Shown here one piece after another: positions 1-8,560 of a stretch of DNA of 64,000 bases. This stretch comes from Planctomycetota bacterium (GTDB taxonomy: Bacteria > Planctomycetota > Phycisphaerae > Phycisphaerales > UBA1924), in assembly GCA_023432465.1 (NCBI GenBank), contig JAEYUO010000117.1, positions 1 to 64,000 of the forward strand, in the 5' to 3' direction. Under the pieces are notes generated by a model, which ran no database searches, had not been told where the DNA came from, and worked only from the letters and a program-made list of their open reading frames with translations. Position 1 is the stretch's first letter; each line of letters opens with the position of its first letter. The position numbers were made by a program, and so were the translations under genes.

Positions 1-153
1 GAGGTACATTGACTCTGTGGTACTCCGCGACCGGGACTTGAACGGTGGGGGCGGGTGGACGGGCGCCGGCGATGGCACGCTGGAGGAGGGCACGGTGCCG
101 GGCACTTCCATCGAAGCAGGAGCACGAGATCGTCGCGCGGCGATACGGAGCGA

Positions 154-204
154 AGAGCACGGGTCTCGCATCGAAGACTCAGCGGGAGCCGTGGCACTTC
201 GGGC
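154..204 (+). repeat. Hairpin repeat, copy 1
   Basis: This segment is nearly identical to 1021-1073. It contains an imperfect 10-bp inverted repeat (arms about 160-169 and 182-191) around a conserved 12-base loop. It lies about 50 bases before the start of the orphan gene at 257, as the second copy lies before the orphan gene at 1160. Nothing else recognisable is seen in 1-256. Confidence 0.7.
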
Positions 205-256
205 AGGGAGGGTCGGAGTGACCGTGCCACCTGCCGCGAAGACGTGAGGTGGGAAC

Positions 257-715
257 ATGAGCATCGGTCAAAGTAGAGTTCATCATAGACGATATGTAGT
301 TGTGTGCGGGGTTGTATTCGTTGGAAGTGCGGCGATTGGGCTAATGACGTGGCGTTGTCCTCTTCGTACAGTAGATCAAGTCATCGACAGATATGGCGAT
401 CCGGTAGCAATTGCCGACAATGTTCAAATTGTTGTCGTACAGCGGGGCGATATCTCAATGACTGAACTTCATATTGCTGGGCTAGATTCCTTCGATCGCA
501 TGCGCGTGAATGACGATGCAATCATGCTCTTTACTCGGCATGGTTATGCTGCTGCAATGATAAAGGATGCGTTGGAGAACAGTTCGACGGACGTGTGGAA
601 TAGGCCTATTTCATTGTTCCCGGAGTGTGAGTTGCAAGTTGTCAAGATTGGACGGCAGCAAGATGTGGTTTCGAGTGAGACTTTGTTTATCCGAATGATG
701 CGGCTTCTCCAGTAG
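257..715 (+). CDS. Orphan membrane-anchored protein
   Basis: I do not recognise this 152-residue protein. A basic N-terminus is followed by one hydrophobic segment (about residues 12-30), so it is probably an inner-membrane anchored or exported protein with an extracytoplasmic domain of about 120 residues. The ATG at 257 has a purine-rich ribosome site (GAGGTGGG) a few bases upstream. Base composition is much more AT-rich than the rest of the window, suggesting recent acquisition or fast evolution. It has the same layout as the gene at 1160 (AT-rich, one N-terminal membrane helix, same repeat upstream), but I see no convincing sequence identity between the two. No function can be assigned. 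Confidence 0.65.
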   Translation: MSIGQSRVHHRRYVVVCGVVFVGSAAIGLMTWRCPLRTVDQVIDRYGDPVAIADNVQIVVVQRGDISMTELHIAGLDSFDRMRVNDDAIMLFTRHGYAAAMIKDALENSSTDVWNRPISLFPECELQVVKIGRQQDVVSSETLFIRMMRLLQ

Positions 716-919
716 CGCGAGCGCGGTTGATGCGACGCGGGCAGTAGTTGAGACTGGAGGAATCTCCTTGCTCTAACGGCTCGCTGAACATCCGCTCGCG
801 TAGCCGGTTCATGTCGAGGTGTCGCCGTGTGCCCTACTTCGTGCTTGCGACACGGCGGAGACTCGCGGCCAACGGCCGAAAGCGCGGCCACGGATGGGCA
901 CGGATTCGGAGGAGTTCAA

Positions 920-946
920 CACGAAGGGCGCGAAGGCCACGAAGGG
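920..946 (+). repeat. Three 9-bp tandem units
   Basis: Three degenerate 9-base units (CACGAAGGG, CGCGAAGGC, CACGAAGGG) follow each other without gaps. They are non-coding, and no function is visible. Confidence 0.6.
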
Positions 947-1020
947 GCGAGAGTGAGGGAGTGAGGGAGTTGTGTGCCGCGGCGGGCGGAGGTAGATTGA
1001 GTTGATGAACTCGAAGGCAA

Positions 1021-1073
1021 AGAGCACGGGCCCCGCATCGAAGACTCAGCGGGACCCGTGGCACTTCAAGGCA
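1021..1073 (+). repeat. Hairpin repeat, copy 2
   Basis: This is the second copy of the element at 154-204. The inverted arms (about 1027-1036 and 1049-1058) differ at several positions from copy 1, yet each copy keeps 9 or 10 pairs, counting one G-T pair in copy 1, and the loop is unchanged. It lies about 90 bases before the orphan gene at 1160. Confidence 0.7.
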
Positions 1074-1159
1074 AAGAAGGAGTGCTGGTTGTGCCACCCG
1101 CCGATCGACGTTGAGAGGATGAGAGACACAATGAGAGATGATATCATGAGGAACACAAG

Positions 1160-1642
1160 ATGATTCGGTCTCGATTGTTGCTCGTGGTGTTCGTGGCGAT
1201 CTTGCTGCTGTGTGTGACATCAATAATTGTATGGATTATTGTATCAAACAAGTCTGGTGATTCGTATATGTCAGGAGCAACATTTGAGGAGGCTGTGCGA
1301 GATGGCTTCGTTCCGACTGCATTTGCTCAATCAGTAACCGTCGACGATAGTAATGGCCAATCCGTCTTGCATTTGAGCGATTATCATATGAGTGTGTCGC
1401 CGACCGGTGCTTGGCCATGTCCGATTTGGGCAATAATGGTAGGAATGAATTCGCAGAGTGCCGCATACATAGTTACTACGACAGAGTTGGTGCAGATAAG
1501 ACCATCAATGAGGACTCATACGTACGAACTTGATCCCATATCTAATGAAGAGTTCGTGCTTCTTAAGTGTGACAATGCTGGGATCATTGTCGAGTCCAGA
1601 GTTGTTCGGCCGCGCAAGTTAATGCTGACTCCCGGGCAGTAG
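1160..1642 (+). CDS. Orphan membrane-anchored protein
   Basis: I do not recognise this 160-residue protein. Residues 5-28 form one strongly hydrophobic helix after a short basic start, predicting an N-terminal membrane anchor or uncleaved signal with the remainder outside the cytoplasm. An AGGA ribosome site lies about 7 bases before the ATG. Like the gene at 257 it is AT-rich compared with the window and follows a copy of the same hairpin repeat. A transposase remnant lies just downstream (1739-1885), which fits an accessory island. Function unknown. Confidence 0.65.
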   Translation: MIRSRLLLVVFVAILLLCVTSIIVWIIVSNKSGDSYMSGATFEEAVRDGFVPTAFAQSVTVDDSNGQSVLHLSDYHMSVSPTGAWPCPIWAIMVGMNSQSAAYIVTTTELVQIRPSMRTHTYELDPISNEEFVLLKCDNAGIIVESRVVRPRKLMLTPGQ

Positions 1643-1738
1643 TTATTATTACTGATCCCTGTAAATATGCAGGACACATTTGTGACGCGATGCTGAAGAC
1701 GCGGCTGAATGTGTGGCATGACCAGATACAGTCCAAGG

Positions 1739-1885
1739 GTGGACCTGAAGCAGCGAGACGAGCGTTGAATGGAGGCGGTGAGGCGGCTGTGTGCTGGGGA
1801 GTCGGCATCGGTGGTGGCTGCGGATCTTGGGATCGCGTGCAACACGGTGTATACGGGGGCGTGCCTGGCGGTAGCGTGTGGGTAG
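1739..1885 (+). pseudogene. Remnant of a helix-turn-helix transposase
   Basis: Read from 1739, this frame encodes a short segment resembling the N-terminal helix-turn-helix of insertion-sequence transposases: an RRLCAGES-type helix, then AADLGIACNTVY as the recognition part. An in-frame stop (1766-1768) interrupts it and it ends at 1885 after a few dozen codons. No catalytic domain follows. This is most likely a decayed transposase end, but the similarity is judged by eye and the family cannot be named. Confidence 0.3.
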
Positions 1886-2142
1886 AGAGACTACGAGCAA
1901 GCCTCGCGGAACCAGGGTAAGGTGCCCCGGGGGCCGCGAAGAACAGGAGGCTTGCCATGCTGCAAGTCGGACAGGATGTGCACCCCCCCACAAGAGGTCG
2001 ACGGCCGTGTGCGTGCTTGATGAGCTTGGTCGCGAGCGGGAGCATCGGAACGTCAAGGGTCACCCGCGGGTGACGATCGAGTTTCTGCGGGGCCTGCAGG
2101 AGCCGTTGATAACGTCCTGAACTGTGCGCACTTTGACAAAGA

Positions 2143-2197
2143 GGGCTCTCCCGCGGGAAGGTGGTGATGTGCAAGCACCCCTTCAAGGAGAGAGCCC
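2143..2197. repeat. Inverted repeat, 8-bp arms
   Basis: GGGCTCTC at 2143-2150 is matched by its reverse complement at 2190-2197. It could be an insertion-sequence end or a weak transcription end for lost genes. There is no T-tract. Confidence 0.35.
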
Positions 2198-2669
2198 ATT
2201 GATTGCGTGCTGAGGGGCGAAGAATGCAGGAAGGAAATGCAGTGGCCTCGCCGGCCCGGCTTGAAGGCAAAGGCAAGGAAGAGAAGAGGAAGGGGTGCTG
2301 GGACGGTGTCGCCCGCTTCGGGGCTTGTGCGGAAATGCGTCCGTGACCCGGGGCTGCCGCCCCCCCCCGGTGGGCTCGTGACGTGGCCCGCTCCGCGGGC
2401 GGGATAAAGCACCGGCGGGAGGCGGAGGGCGGAGGCGCGGGTTGGGGGTATGTTGCACCGTGGGTGGTTGCGGCGCTCCCTCGCCTCCCATTTGCGCTCG
2501 GGCCTGGGATGAGCCGGGTTAGTGCTCGGGCCTCGGAGACGACACATGGGTATCGATGGCAGAGAGCGCACCATGCGAGCGGCGCGCCCCCGCCCCCCCC
2601 ATCGACCGCGGGGGTTCCGCAAAGGCAAGAGGTGCCCCCTCAGTCTCGCTGCGCAAAGCCTCGCTCGAC

Positions 2670-2688
2670 AGCTCCCCGTGAGGGAGCT
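2670..2688. repeat. Short perfect palindrome
   Basis: A 7-bp perfect stem (AGCTCCC and its complement) surrounds a 5-base loop. It lies 60 bases before a longer palindrome and is probably part of the same repeat cluster. Confidence 0.5.
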
Positions 2689-2747
2689 TCGGAAGAGCGC
2701 GGGCGCGGGGCAAGACAAAGACCCCTCACCTGTCGCTGCGCGACATC

Positions 2748-2777
2748 CTCTCCCCGTTTCAAAGCAAACGGGGAGAG
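2748..2777. repeat. 12-bp perfect palindrome
   Basis: Arms 2748-2759 and 2766-2777 are perfect complements over 12 bases around a 6-base loop. Similar ACCTCTCACCTG/ACCCCTCACCTG text flanks it on both sides. It resembles a dispersed repetitive extragenic palindrome rather than a terminator, because no T-tract follows. Confidence 0.6.
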
Positions 2778-2903
2778 GGCGCTTGAAACCAAAGACCTCT
2801 CACCTGCCCCCCCTCCCGGTGCGATCGGGCCTCGGATGAACGTGCGTGAAAGGCCGGGATCCGCCGAATCACTTCCCTCGATCCCCTCCCCTCGGTTCCT
2901 CCC

Positions 2904-2909
2904 TATATT
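2904..2909 (+). promoter_or_regulatory. -10 hexamer of thyX, leaderless type
   Basis: TATATT ends 5 bases before the ATG at 2915. A transcript would begin at or next to the start codon, and no Shine-Dalgarno is present. Seven other genes in the window share this layout. Confidence 0.5.
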
Positions 2910-2914
2910 GCCCC

Positions 2915-3922
2915 ATGCCCGAGAGAGACCAAACCCTCCACGCCGCCGCCCGCATCCACCCCATCGAGGTCGCCCCAGTGGGGGGCGCTCCGGTCGGGGG
3001 CACGGGGACGCCGCGGCAGCGTTTTGCGGTCAATGCCGTGCCGTTTGAGTCCCCGGTGTGGGACGTGATGCACGGGGCGCAGCGGCAGGAGATCAAGATC
3101 CACGAGCACGGGTTTGTCGCGCTTGTGGATGCGATGCCGCGGCTGGTGCCGGAGGGCCAGACCGCCGATGCGGCGATTGTTCAGGCCGCGAGGGTCTCGT
3201 ATGGGCAGGGGACGAAGAAGGTGAACGAGGACCGCGGGCTGATCCGGTATCTCCTGCGGCACCGGCACACCACGCCGTTTGAGATGGTGGAGTTCAAGTT
3301 CCACATCGCGATGCCGATCTTCATCGCGCGGCAGTGGATCCGCCACCGGACGGCGAACGTGAACGAGTACTCGGCGCGCTACTCGGTCGTGCCCGACACG
3401 TTCTATCGCCCCTCGGCCGAGAGCGTGCGCAAGCAGAGCAAGAGTAACCGTCAGGGCGGGGCGGAGCTGTTCGGCCCCGAGGAGCACGTGACGGCGGAGG
3501 CGTTCCTGAAGTATCTCGACGATGCCGAGTCGCTCTATCAGCGCTATGAGCAGTTGCTGGAGGCCGGCGTCTCGCGGGAGCTTGCGCGCATCGGCCTGCC
3601 CGTGTCGGCGTATACGCAGTGGTACTGGAAGTGCGACCTGCACAACACGCTCCGCTTTCTTTCGCTGCGCATGGACCCGCATGCGCAGGAAGAGATCCGC
3701 ATCTATGCCGAGGCGATGTACCAGTTGCTTGAGCCCATCGTGCCGCTGACGATCGAGGCCTTCCGCGACTACGAGATGGACAGCATCCGGCTGACGCGGC
3801 TGGAGATCGAGGCGCTTCGCGCTGAACGCGCGGCGGGCGGAAGTGGGGGGGGCGAGCTCGCCACGGACAACAAGCGCGAGCAGGACGAGTGGCGCGCGAA
3901 GCGCGAGCGCCTGGGCTTCTGA
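2915..3922 (+). CDS. thyX: Flavin-dependent thymidylate synthase ThyX
   Basis: The enzyme methylates dUMP to dTMP using methylenetetrahydrofolate, FAD and NADPH. The ThyX signature RHRTANVNEYS is seen at residues 143-153, within the longer QWIRHR...SARY block, and the C-terminal half continues with the expected helices. At 335 residues it is longer than many ThyX proteins (about 220-250). The additions are an N-terminal Gly/Pro-rich stretch and a C-terminal charged tail. The frame is open upstream to a GTG at 2846, but the ATG at 2915 is preferred: it sits 5 bases after a TATATT hexamer, matching the leaderless layout of several neighbours. Cytoplasmic, monocistronic. Confidence 0.93.
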   Translation: MPERDQTLHAAARIHPIEVAPVGGAPVGGTGTPRQRFAVNAVPFESPVWDVMHGAQRQEIKIHEHGFVALVDAMPRLVPEGQTADAAIVQAARVSYGQGTKKVNEDRGLIRYLLRHRHTTPFEMVEFKFHIAMPIFIARQWIRHRTANVNEYSARYSVVPDTFYRPSAESVRKQSKSNRQGGAELFGPEEHVTAEAFLKYLDDAESLYQRYEQLLEAGVSRELARIGLPVSAYTQWYWKCDLHNTLRFLSLRMDPHAQEEIRIYAEAMYQLLEPIVPLTIEAFRDYEMDSIRLTRLEIEALRAERAAGGSGGGELATDNKREQDEWRAKRERLGF

Positions 3923-4274
3923 CTGCGGTTTTGCGGCCGCGGCGTCCGAGGAAGATTGCCCGGCGGAATTTCTCCGCTCGGGCATCAGTACATCTTCCGG
4001 TTGTCGGCCCCGGACACCGTGCCGCGCGTGGTTGTGTCAAGAGCTTGAGGAGTCTGATTCCTTACAGTATGCGAACAGCATGAGAAGTGTTTCCACCGGT
4101 GTCCGATGCGTGCGGCCGGTGCTTCACGGGTTGATGTCACCTGAACAGGTTGATTCTGCGCGCGGATGTGTCGGCGTACCACGCCCGCCGCGTTTCCCGG
4201 TACTCTTGTCCGTTCCCGTTCAAGCCCTCCGTCCCCGTCCCCGTCCCCCCAATAGCCACTCGGAGTCACATACC
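3923..4274. other. Intergenic, thyX to tricorn-like gene
   Basis: A stretch of about 350 bases. The frame of the downstream protease stays open through it, but its translation has no credible composition. A short GTCCCC run precedes the chosen start. No clear terminator or promoter was found. Confidence 0.5.
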
Positions 4275-7200
4275 TTGTTTCACCGCCCCCCCCGCCCCTC
4301 CCGCACCCCCCTCACCCCCCGCTCGCTTGTCGCCGCGGCCGCTCTGACCGCGGTCGGCCTGTGCTCGTTTGCCAGCGCGGATGTCTCGCCCAACGCCGCG
4401 ATGCTCCGGTACCCGGACATCTCCGGGGATTCGATCGCGTTTGTGTATTCGAACGATCTGTGGTTGGTGCCGCGGTCGGGCGGTGTGGCGGTGCCGCTGG
4501 CGAGTCCGCCGGGTCTGGAGCAGAACCCGCGGTTCAGCGCGGATGGCAAGACCATTGCGTTTGTCGGCAACTACGACGGCAACCGCGATCTGTACACGCT
4601 GCCGATCGCCGGCGGCGTGCCGACGCGCGTGACGCACCACCCCGGTGGGGAGATGCTGGCGGATTGGACACCCGACGGCAAGCTGCTGTTTATCTCCAGC
4701 TCGATGGCGGGCCTGGGTCGTCAGTCGCAGCTGTATGTCACATCCGCCGAGGGCGGCATGCCGGAGAAGCTCCCGGTTCCGTACGGCGGGTTCGGCGCGA
4801 TCTCCGCCGACGGCACGTGGCTCGCGTACACGCTGCACTCGACCGACACGCGCACCTGGAAGCGTTATCGCGGCGGCATGGCCACCGATGTCTGGCTGTT
4901 CAATCTCAAGGACAAGACCAGCAAGCGCATCACGGACTGGGAGGGCACCGACACCATCCCGATGTGGGCCCCGGGCGATTCGTCCGTGGTGTACTACCTG
5001 TCTGATCAAGGTCCGGAGCATCGGCTGAACATCTGGACGTATGAGGTGGCTTCGGGCGCGCGGAAGCAGATCACCAACTTCGCCGAAGATGATGTGCGCT
5101 GGCCGGCGATCGGGCCGGGCGCGGGGAACACCGGCGGGAGCATCGTCTTCCAGCTTGGCTCCAAGCTCATGGTTCTCGACCTTGCGTCGGCGCAGTCCAC
5201 GGAGGTCAAGGTGACGATCCCCGGCGATCGTCCGAAGATCAAGCCGCGGAGCACGAATCCGTCGAGCCTGACCTCCGGCGGCACGATCTCTCCCACGGGC
5301 AAGCGCGTGGTCCTGGAGGCCCGCGGCGAGCTGTGGTCACTGCCCGCCAAGGACGGTGTGACACGCAACCTCACACGCACCAGCGGCTTCGCGGAGCGCG
5401 ATCCGTCGTGGTCGCCCGATGGGAGGTGGATTGCGTACTTCTCCGATGAGCCCGGCGAGTACGAGCTTTACATCCGCCCGGCCGACAGCCGCCCCGCGCC
5501 CGATGACAAGGCGAAGAAGGATGAGCCCGCGCCGATTCCTTCTGCGTGGTCGGATGCCGAGCCGCGGAAGCTCACGAGCCTTGGCGAGGGCTTCCGGTAT
5601 GCGCCCAACTGGTCCCCCGACTCAAAGTACATCGCGTTCTATGACCAGAACGGACGGATGTACCTCACGACCGTCGAGACGGGCGAGACGAAGGAGTTCG
5701 ACAAGGATCCCTGGATGGGCCGCCCGGCGTTCTCCTGGTCGCATGATTCCAACTGGATCACCTACGACCGCGCCGACAAGGACAACTCCAACGGCTGCAT
5801 CTGGATCTACAACGTCAAGTCCGGCGAGAAGACCCAGGTCACCAGCAACATGTTCGATTCCGGCACGCCTGCGTTTGACCGCAAGGGCGACTGGCTCTTC
5901 TTCAACTCCAAGCGGTCGGTGACCTCGCCGCGATACTCCGACATCGATGCGACGTTCGTGTATACCGACTCCGCCGTCGTGCTGATGGTCCCGCTGCGGA
6001 AGGACATCAAGAGCCCGTGGATGCCCAAGAGCGACGAGGAGGTCATCAAGAAGGATGACGCGAAGAAGGACGATGCGAAGGACGGAGAGAAGAAGGAGAA
6101 CGGCGATAAGCCCGCCGCGGCCGATGACGGCGTCTCCGGCACGTGGCAGGGGACCGCTTCGGGTGGAGAACTGCCGCCCGGCGGCATCCCGATCACCATG
6201 AAGCTCACGGTCGCGGCCGATGGCAAGCTCACGGGCACCGTGTCGTCGGTCATGGGTGAGCACGCGGGCTCGGGAACGTGGAACAAGGATTCCGGCGAGT
6301 TCGAGTTGGTTGCGAGCGTCGGCGATGCCGCGGTCACGCTCCGGGGCACGCTGAAGAACGGTGAGGGTTCGGGCACGTGGACCGTCAACGACCAGACCGG
6401 CGACTGGTCCGCCAAGCGCGAGCAGCCTGCCGCGGCGGCCTCCGACGACAAGAAGCCCGAGGACAAGAAGCCGGCCGAGAAGAAGGACGACAAGAAGGAG
6501 CTCAAGATCGACTTCGACGGGTTCGAGGCCCGCGCGATCCAGCTTCCTCTCACGCCGGGTTCGTTCAACCGGATGATGGTCGCCGAAGGCGACAAGCTCA
6601 TCTTCGGCCGCACGGGCGGGCGCGGCGGGAGCGGCGAGGCCGGTATCCGCATCTACAACTACAAGGACGATGACAAGGAAGAGAAGGCCGTCGGCGCGTT
6701 CGGCGGATTCGACCTCTCCGCGGATGGCAAGAAGCTCATCGTCATGCGCGGCTCCTCCGTCAGCGTTGTCGATGCATCGGCCGGCGGGAAGTCGCAGGCT
6801 GTCTCCACCGGCGCGATGATGATGACCATCGAGCCACGCGAAGAATGGAAGCAGATCTTCAACGACGCGTGGCGTCTGCAGCGCGACTTCTTCTATGAGT
6901 CCACGCTTCATGGTGTGAACTGGGACCGCATGCGTGCCCACTATGGCTCGATGATCGACGACTGCTCCTCGCGTGAGGATGTCGCCTGGGTCCTGGGCGA
7001 GATGATCTCCGAGCTCAACATCGGCCACGCCTACATCCAGGGCGTCGGCGATGGCGACAGCCAGCCCAGCCAGAACGTCGGCCTGCTCGGGTGCGACTTC
7101 GAGCTCGATCGTTCGGGCGCGGAGCCCGCGTACAAGATCAGCCGCATCATCCGCGGCGGGACGTGGGATTCCGATGCCGTCGGCCCGCTCTCGATGCCCG

Positions 7201-8075
7201 GGGTTGATGTCAACGAGGGGGACTACCTGCTGGAGGTTGACGGTGTGCCGCTGGATACCTCCAAGGACCCGTGGGCCGCGTTCATCGGCATGGCCGGGCG
7301 CACGACCTACCTGACGGTCTCCAGCAAGCCCACGCTCGATGACACCGCCCGGCTGGTCCTGGTGCAGCCGATCGGCAACGAGGCCGGCCTCCGCTTCCGC
7401 GCGTGGATCGAGGCCAACCGCAAGTATGTTGAGGAGCGGTCCGGCGGCAAGGTCGGTTACATCTACGTTCCCGACACGGGTGTGGGCGGGCAGTCGGAGC
7501 TGTTCCGCCAGTTCTTCGGGCAGCGGCACAAGCAGGCCCTGATCATCGACGAGCGGTGGAACGGCGGCGGCCAGCTCCCGCACCGCTTCATCGAACTGCT
7601 CAACCGCCCCATCACCAACTACTGGGCGCGGCGCGATGGCGAGTCGTGGCCCTCGCCCGATCCGTCGCACCAGGGCCCCAAGTGCATGCTCATCAACGGG
7701 CTCGCGGGTTCCGGCGGCGACATGTTCCCCTGGCTCTTCCGTTTCCACGGGCTCGGCAAGCTCATCGGCACGCGCACCTGGGGCGGGCTGGTGGGGATCT
7801 CCGGCAATCCGCGGTTCATCGACGGCGGCAGCATGAGCGTCCCGACCTTCGGCTTCTACAAGCTCGATGGCAACTGGGGTGTCGAGGGGCACGGTGTTGA
7901 TCCGGACATCGAAGTCATCGACGACCCCGCGCTGATGTGGAACGGCGGTGACCCGCAGCTTGATGCCGGCATCGACCAGATGCTCGGCGAGATCCCGACC
8001 AAGGCGTTCAAGCCGCCGGTCAAGCCCGCCGGCCCCGACCGCTCGGGCATGGGCCTCCCGGATTCTGACAAGTAA
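4275..8075 (+). CDS. Exported tricorn-type S41 protease
   Basis: This 1266-residue protein is a tricorn-like serine peptidase that probably cleaves peptides in the periplasm. The order is: signal peptide (residues 1-35, ending ASA), TolB/WD40-like beta-propeller repeats (about 40-570), a Lys/Asp-rich linker, a small beta domain and a second Lys/Asp-rich linker (about 590-740), the tricorn core, a PDZ-like segment (about 930-1000) and the S41 catalytic domain. The nucleophile is probably Ser1146 in GLAGSGGD. The start is a TTG at 4275 with GGAG 9 bases upstream. It gives a clean signal peptide, whereas the upstream open frame does not. The inserted charged/beta module is not part of classical tricorn. 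A GC-rich hairpin follows the stop. Confidence 0.85.
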   Translation: MFHRPPRPSRTPLTPRSLVAAAALTAVGLCSFASADVSPNAAMLRYPDISGDSIAFVYSNDLWLVPRSGGVAVPLASPPGLEQNPRFSADGKTIAFVGNYDGNRDLYTLPIAGGVPTRVTHHPGGEMLADWTPDGKLLFISSSMAGLGRQSQLYVTSAEGGMPEKLPVPYGGFGAISADGTWLAYTLHSTDTRTWKRYRGGMATDVWLFNLKDKTSKRITDWEGTDTIPMWAPGDSSVVYYLSDQGPEHRLNIWTYEVASGARKQITNFAEDDVRWPAIGPGAGNTGGSIVFQLGSKLMVLDLASAQSTEVKVTIPGDRPKIKPRSTNPSSLTSGGTISPTGKRVVLEARGELWSLPAKDGVTRNLTRTSGFAERDPSWSPDGRWIAYFSDEPGEYELYIRPADSRPAPDDKAKKDEPAPIPSAWSDAEPRKLTSLGEGFRYAPNWSPDSKYIAFYDQNGRMYLTTVETGETKEFDKDPWMGRPAFSWSHDSNWITYDRADKDNSNGCIWIYNVKSGEKTQVTSNMFDSGTPAFDRKGDWLFFNSKRSVTSPRYSDIDATFVYTDSAVVLMVPLRKDIKSPWMPKSDEEVIKKDDAKKDDAKDGEKKENGDKPAAADDGVSGTWQGTASGGELPPGGIPITMKLTVAADGKLTGTVSSVMGEHAGSGTWNKDSGEFELVASVGDAAVTLRGTLKNGEGSGTWTVNDQTGDWSAKREQPAAAASDDKKPEDKKPAEKKDDKKELKIDFDGFEARAIQLPLTPGSFNRMMVAEGDKLIFGRTGGRGGSGEAGIRIYNYKDDDKEEKAVGAFGGFDLSADGKKLIVMRGSSVSVVDASAGGKSQAVSTGAMMMTIEPREEWKQIFNDAWRLQRDFFYESTLHGVNWDRMRAHYGSMIDDCSSREDVAWVLGEMISELNIGHAYIQGVGDGDSQPSQNVGLLGCDFELDRSGAEPAYKISRIIRGGTWDSDAVGPLSMPGVDVNEGDYLLEVDGVPLDTSKDPWAAFIGMAGRTTYLTVSSKPTLDDTARLVLVQPIGNEAGLRFRAWIEANRKYVEERSGGKVGYIYVPDTGVGGQSELFRQFFGQRHKQALIIDERWNGGGQLPHRFIELLNRPITNYWARRDGESWPSPDPSHQGPKCMLINGLAGSGGDMFPWLFRFHGLGKLIGTRTWGGLVGISGNPRFIDGGSMSVPTFGFYKLDGNWGVEGHGVDPDIEVIDDPALMWNGGDPQLDAGIDQMLGEIPTKAFKPPVKPAGPDRSGMGLPDSDK

Positions 8076-8088
8076 CCCACTCCCCACC

Positions 8089-8108
8089 GGCCGCCTTAAC
8101 GGGCGGCC
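8089..8108 (+). terminator. Hairpin after the tricorn-like gene
   Basis: A 7-bp perfect GC-rich stem (GGCCGCC) with a 6-base loop lies 14 bases after the stop codon. The downstream T-content is modest, so the terminator assignment is tentative. Confidence 0.45.
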
Positions 8109-8267
8109 TGTGACTTTCATGGACGGTGCTTCTGCATCTCCTCCCATGGGGAGAAGAAATCGCCAAGTCTGGTATGCACCTGGACAAAGCGTGGGCAGTG
8201 CCCAACGCCGTGAACTCAAGCGACTCGCTTCCTGGTGTTTGGGTTTTCGCCCTTTGGGCGCTTGGTC

Positions 8268-8486
8268 GACCGATGGCCCAAGGGGCCAAAGGCAACAAGC
8301 CCTTACCTTCAAGTGGCTGAAGCCACTCGCAACGACCGATGGTCCAAGGGGCCAAAGGCAACAAGCCCTTACCTTCAAGTGGCTGAGGCCACTCGCAACG
8401 ACCGATGGTCCAAGGGGCCAAAGGCAACAAGCCCTTACCTTTGAGTGGCTGAAGCCACTCGCAACGACCGATGGCCCAAGGGGCGA
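8268..8486 (+). repeat. 66-bp tandem repeat, three full copies plus a partial
   Basis: Units begin at 8268, 8334, 8400 and 8466, with exact 66-base spacing. The fourth is truncated after about 20 bases. Each full unit contains AGTGGC and GCCACT around a TGAA or TGAG loop, so it forms a 6-bp hairpin; copies differ at the loop and at a few flanking bases. Recent local duplication is likely. Confidence 0.9.
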
Positions 8487-8548
8487 TAGCCGAAAGCAGT
8501 GAAGAACCCAGGAGCGAGTGTTTGAGCTCACGGCCCTCGGCGTCACGC

Positions 8549-8554
8549 TACGCT
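8549..8554 (+). promoter_or_regulatory. -10 hexamer, leaderless type
   Basis: TACGCT ends 6 bases before the ATG at 8561, and no Shine-Dalgarno is visible. It matches the TANNNT-N6-ATG arrangement seen at other genes here. Confidence 0.4.
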
Positions 8555-8560
8555 GCCGCC

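Larger units (their letters stand above)
716..1159. other. Non-coding gap between the orphan genes
   Basis: This 444-base stretch has no credible gene. It holds a short run of three 9-base direct repeats (920-946), a GTGAGGGA duplication just after it, and the second copy of the hairpin repeat (1021-1073). Base composition returns to GC-rich here, so the AT-rich character is confined to the two flanking genes. Confidence 0.6.
1643..2914. other. Gene-poor, repeat-rich stretch
   Basis: About 1.27 kb with no intact gene. It contains a probable transposase remnant (1739-1885), a long-range inverted repeat (2143-2197), two perfect short palindromes (2670-2688 and 2748-2777) and low-complexity GC-rich sequence. 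The open frames here lack credible protein composition. It reads as insertion debris between the orphan island and thyX. Confidence 0.55.
8109..8560. other. Intergenic region with tandem repeat
   Basis: About 450 bases without a gene. Nearly half is the 66-bp tandem repeat at 8268-8486. The open frames seen here arise because 66 is a multiple of three. Confidence 0.6.

Noticed and set aside
768..815. attC-like integron recombination site after the first orphan gene
   Set aside because: CTCTAAC is present, but no GTTRRRY partner or correct folded arms was found, and there is no integrase nearby.
1690..1920. 76-codon plus-strand ORF over the transposase remnant
   Set aside because: Another frame gives the helix-turn-helix-like text. 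This frame is Gly/Val/Trp-rich without plausible structure.
8268..8486. CRISPR array
   Set aside because: The 66-bp units are directly adjacent with no unique spacers, and no cas genes exist in the window.
5622..8546. 974-codon minus-strand ORF opposite the tricorn-like gene
   Set aside because: It is a GC-rich shadow frame: composition is Arg/Asp/Val-rich without domains, while the opposite strand encodes a coherent protease.
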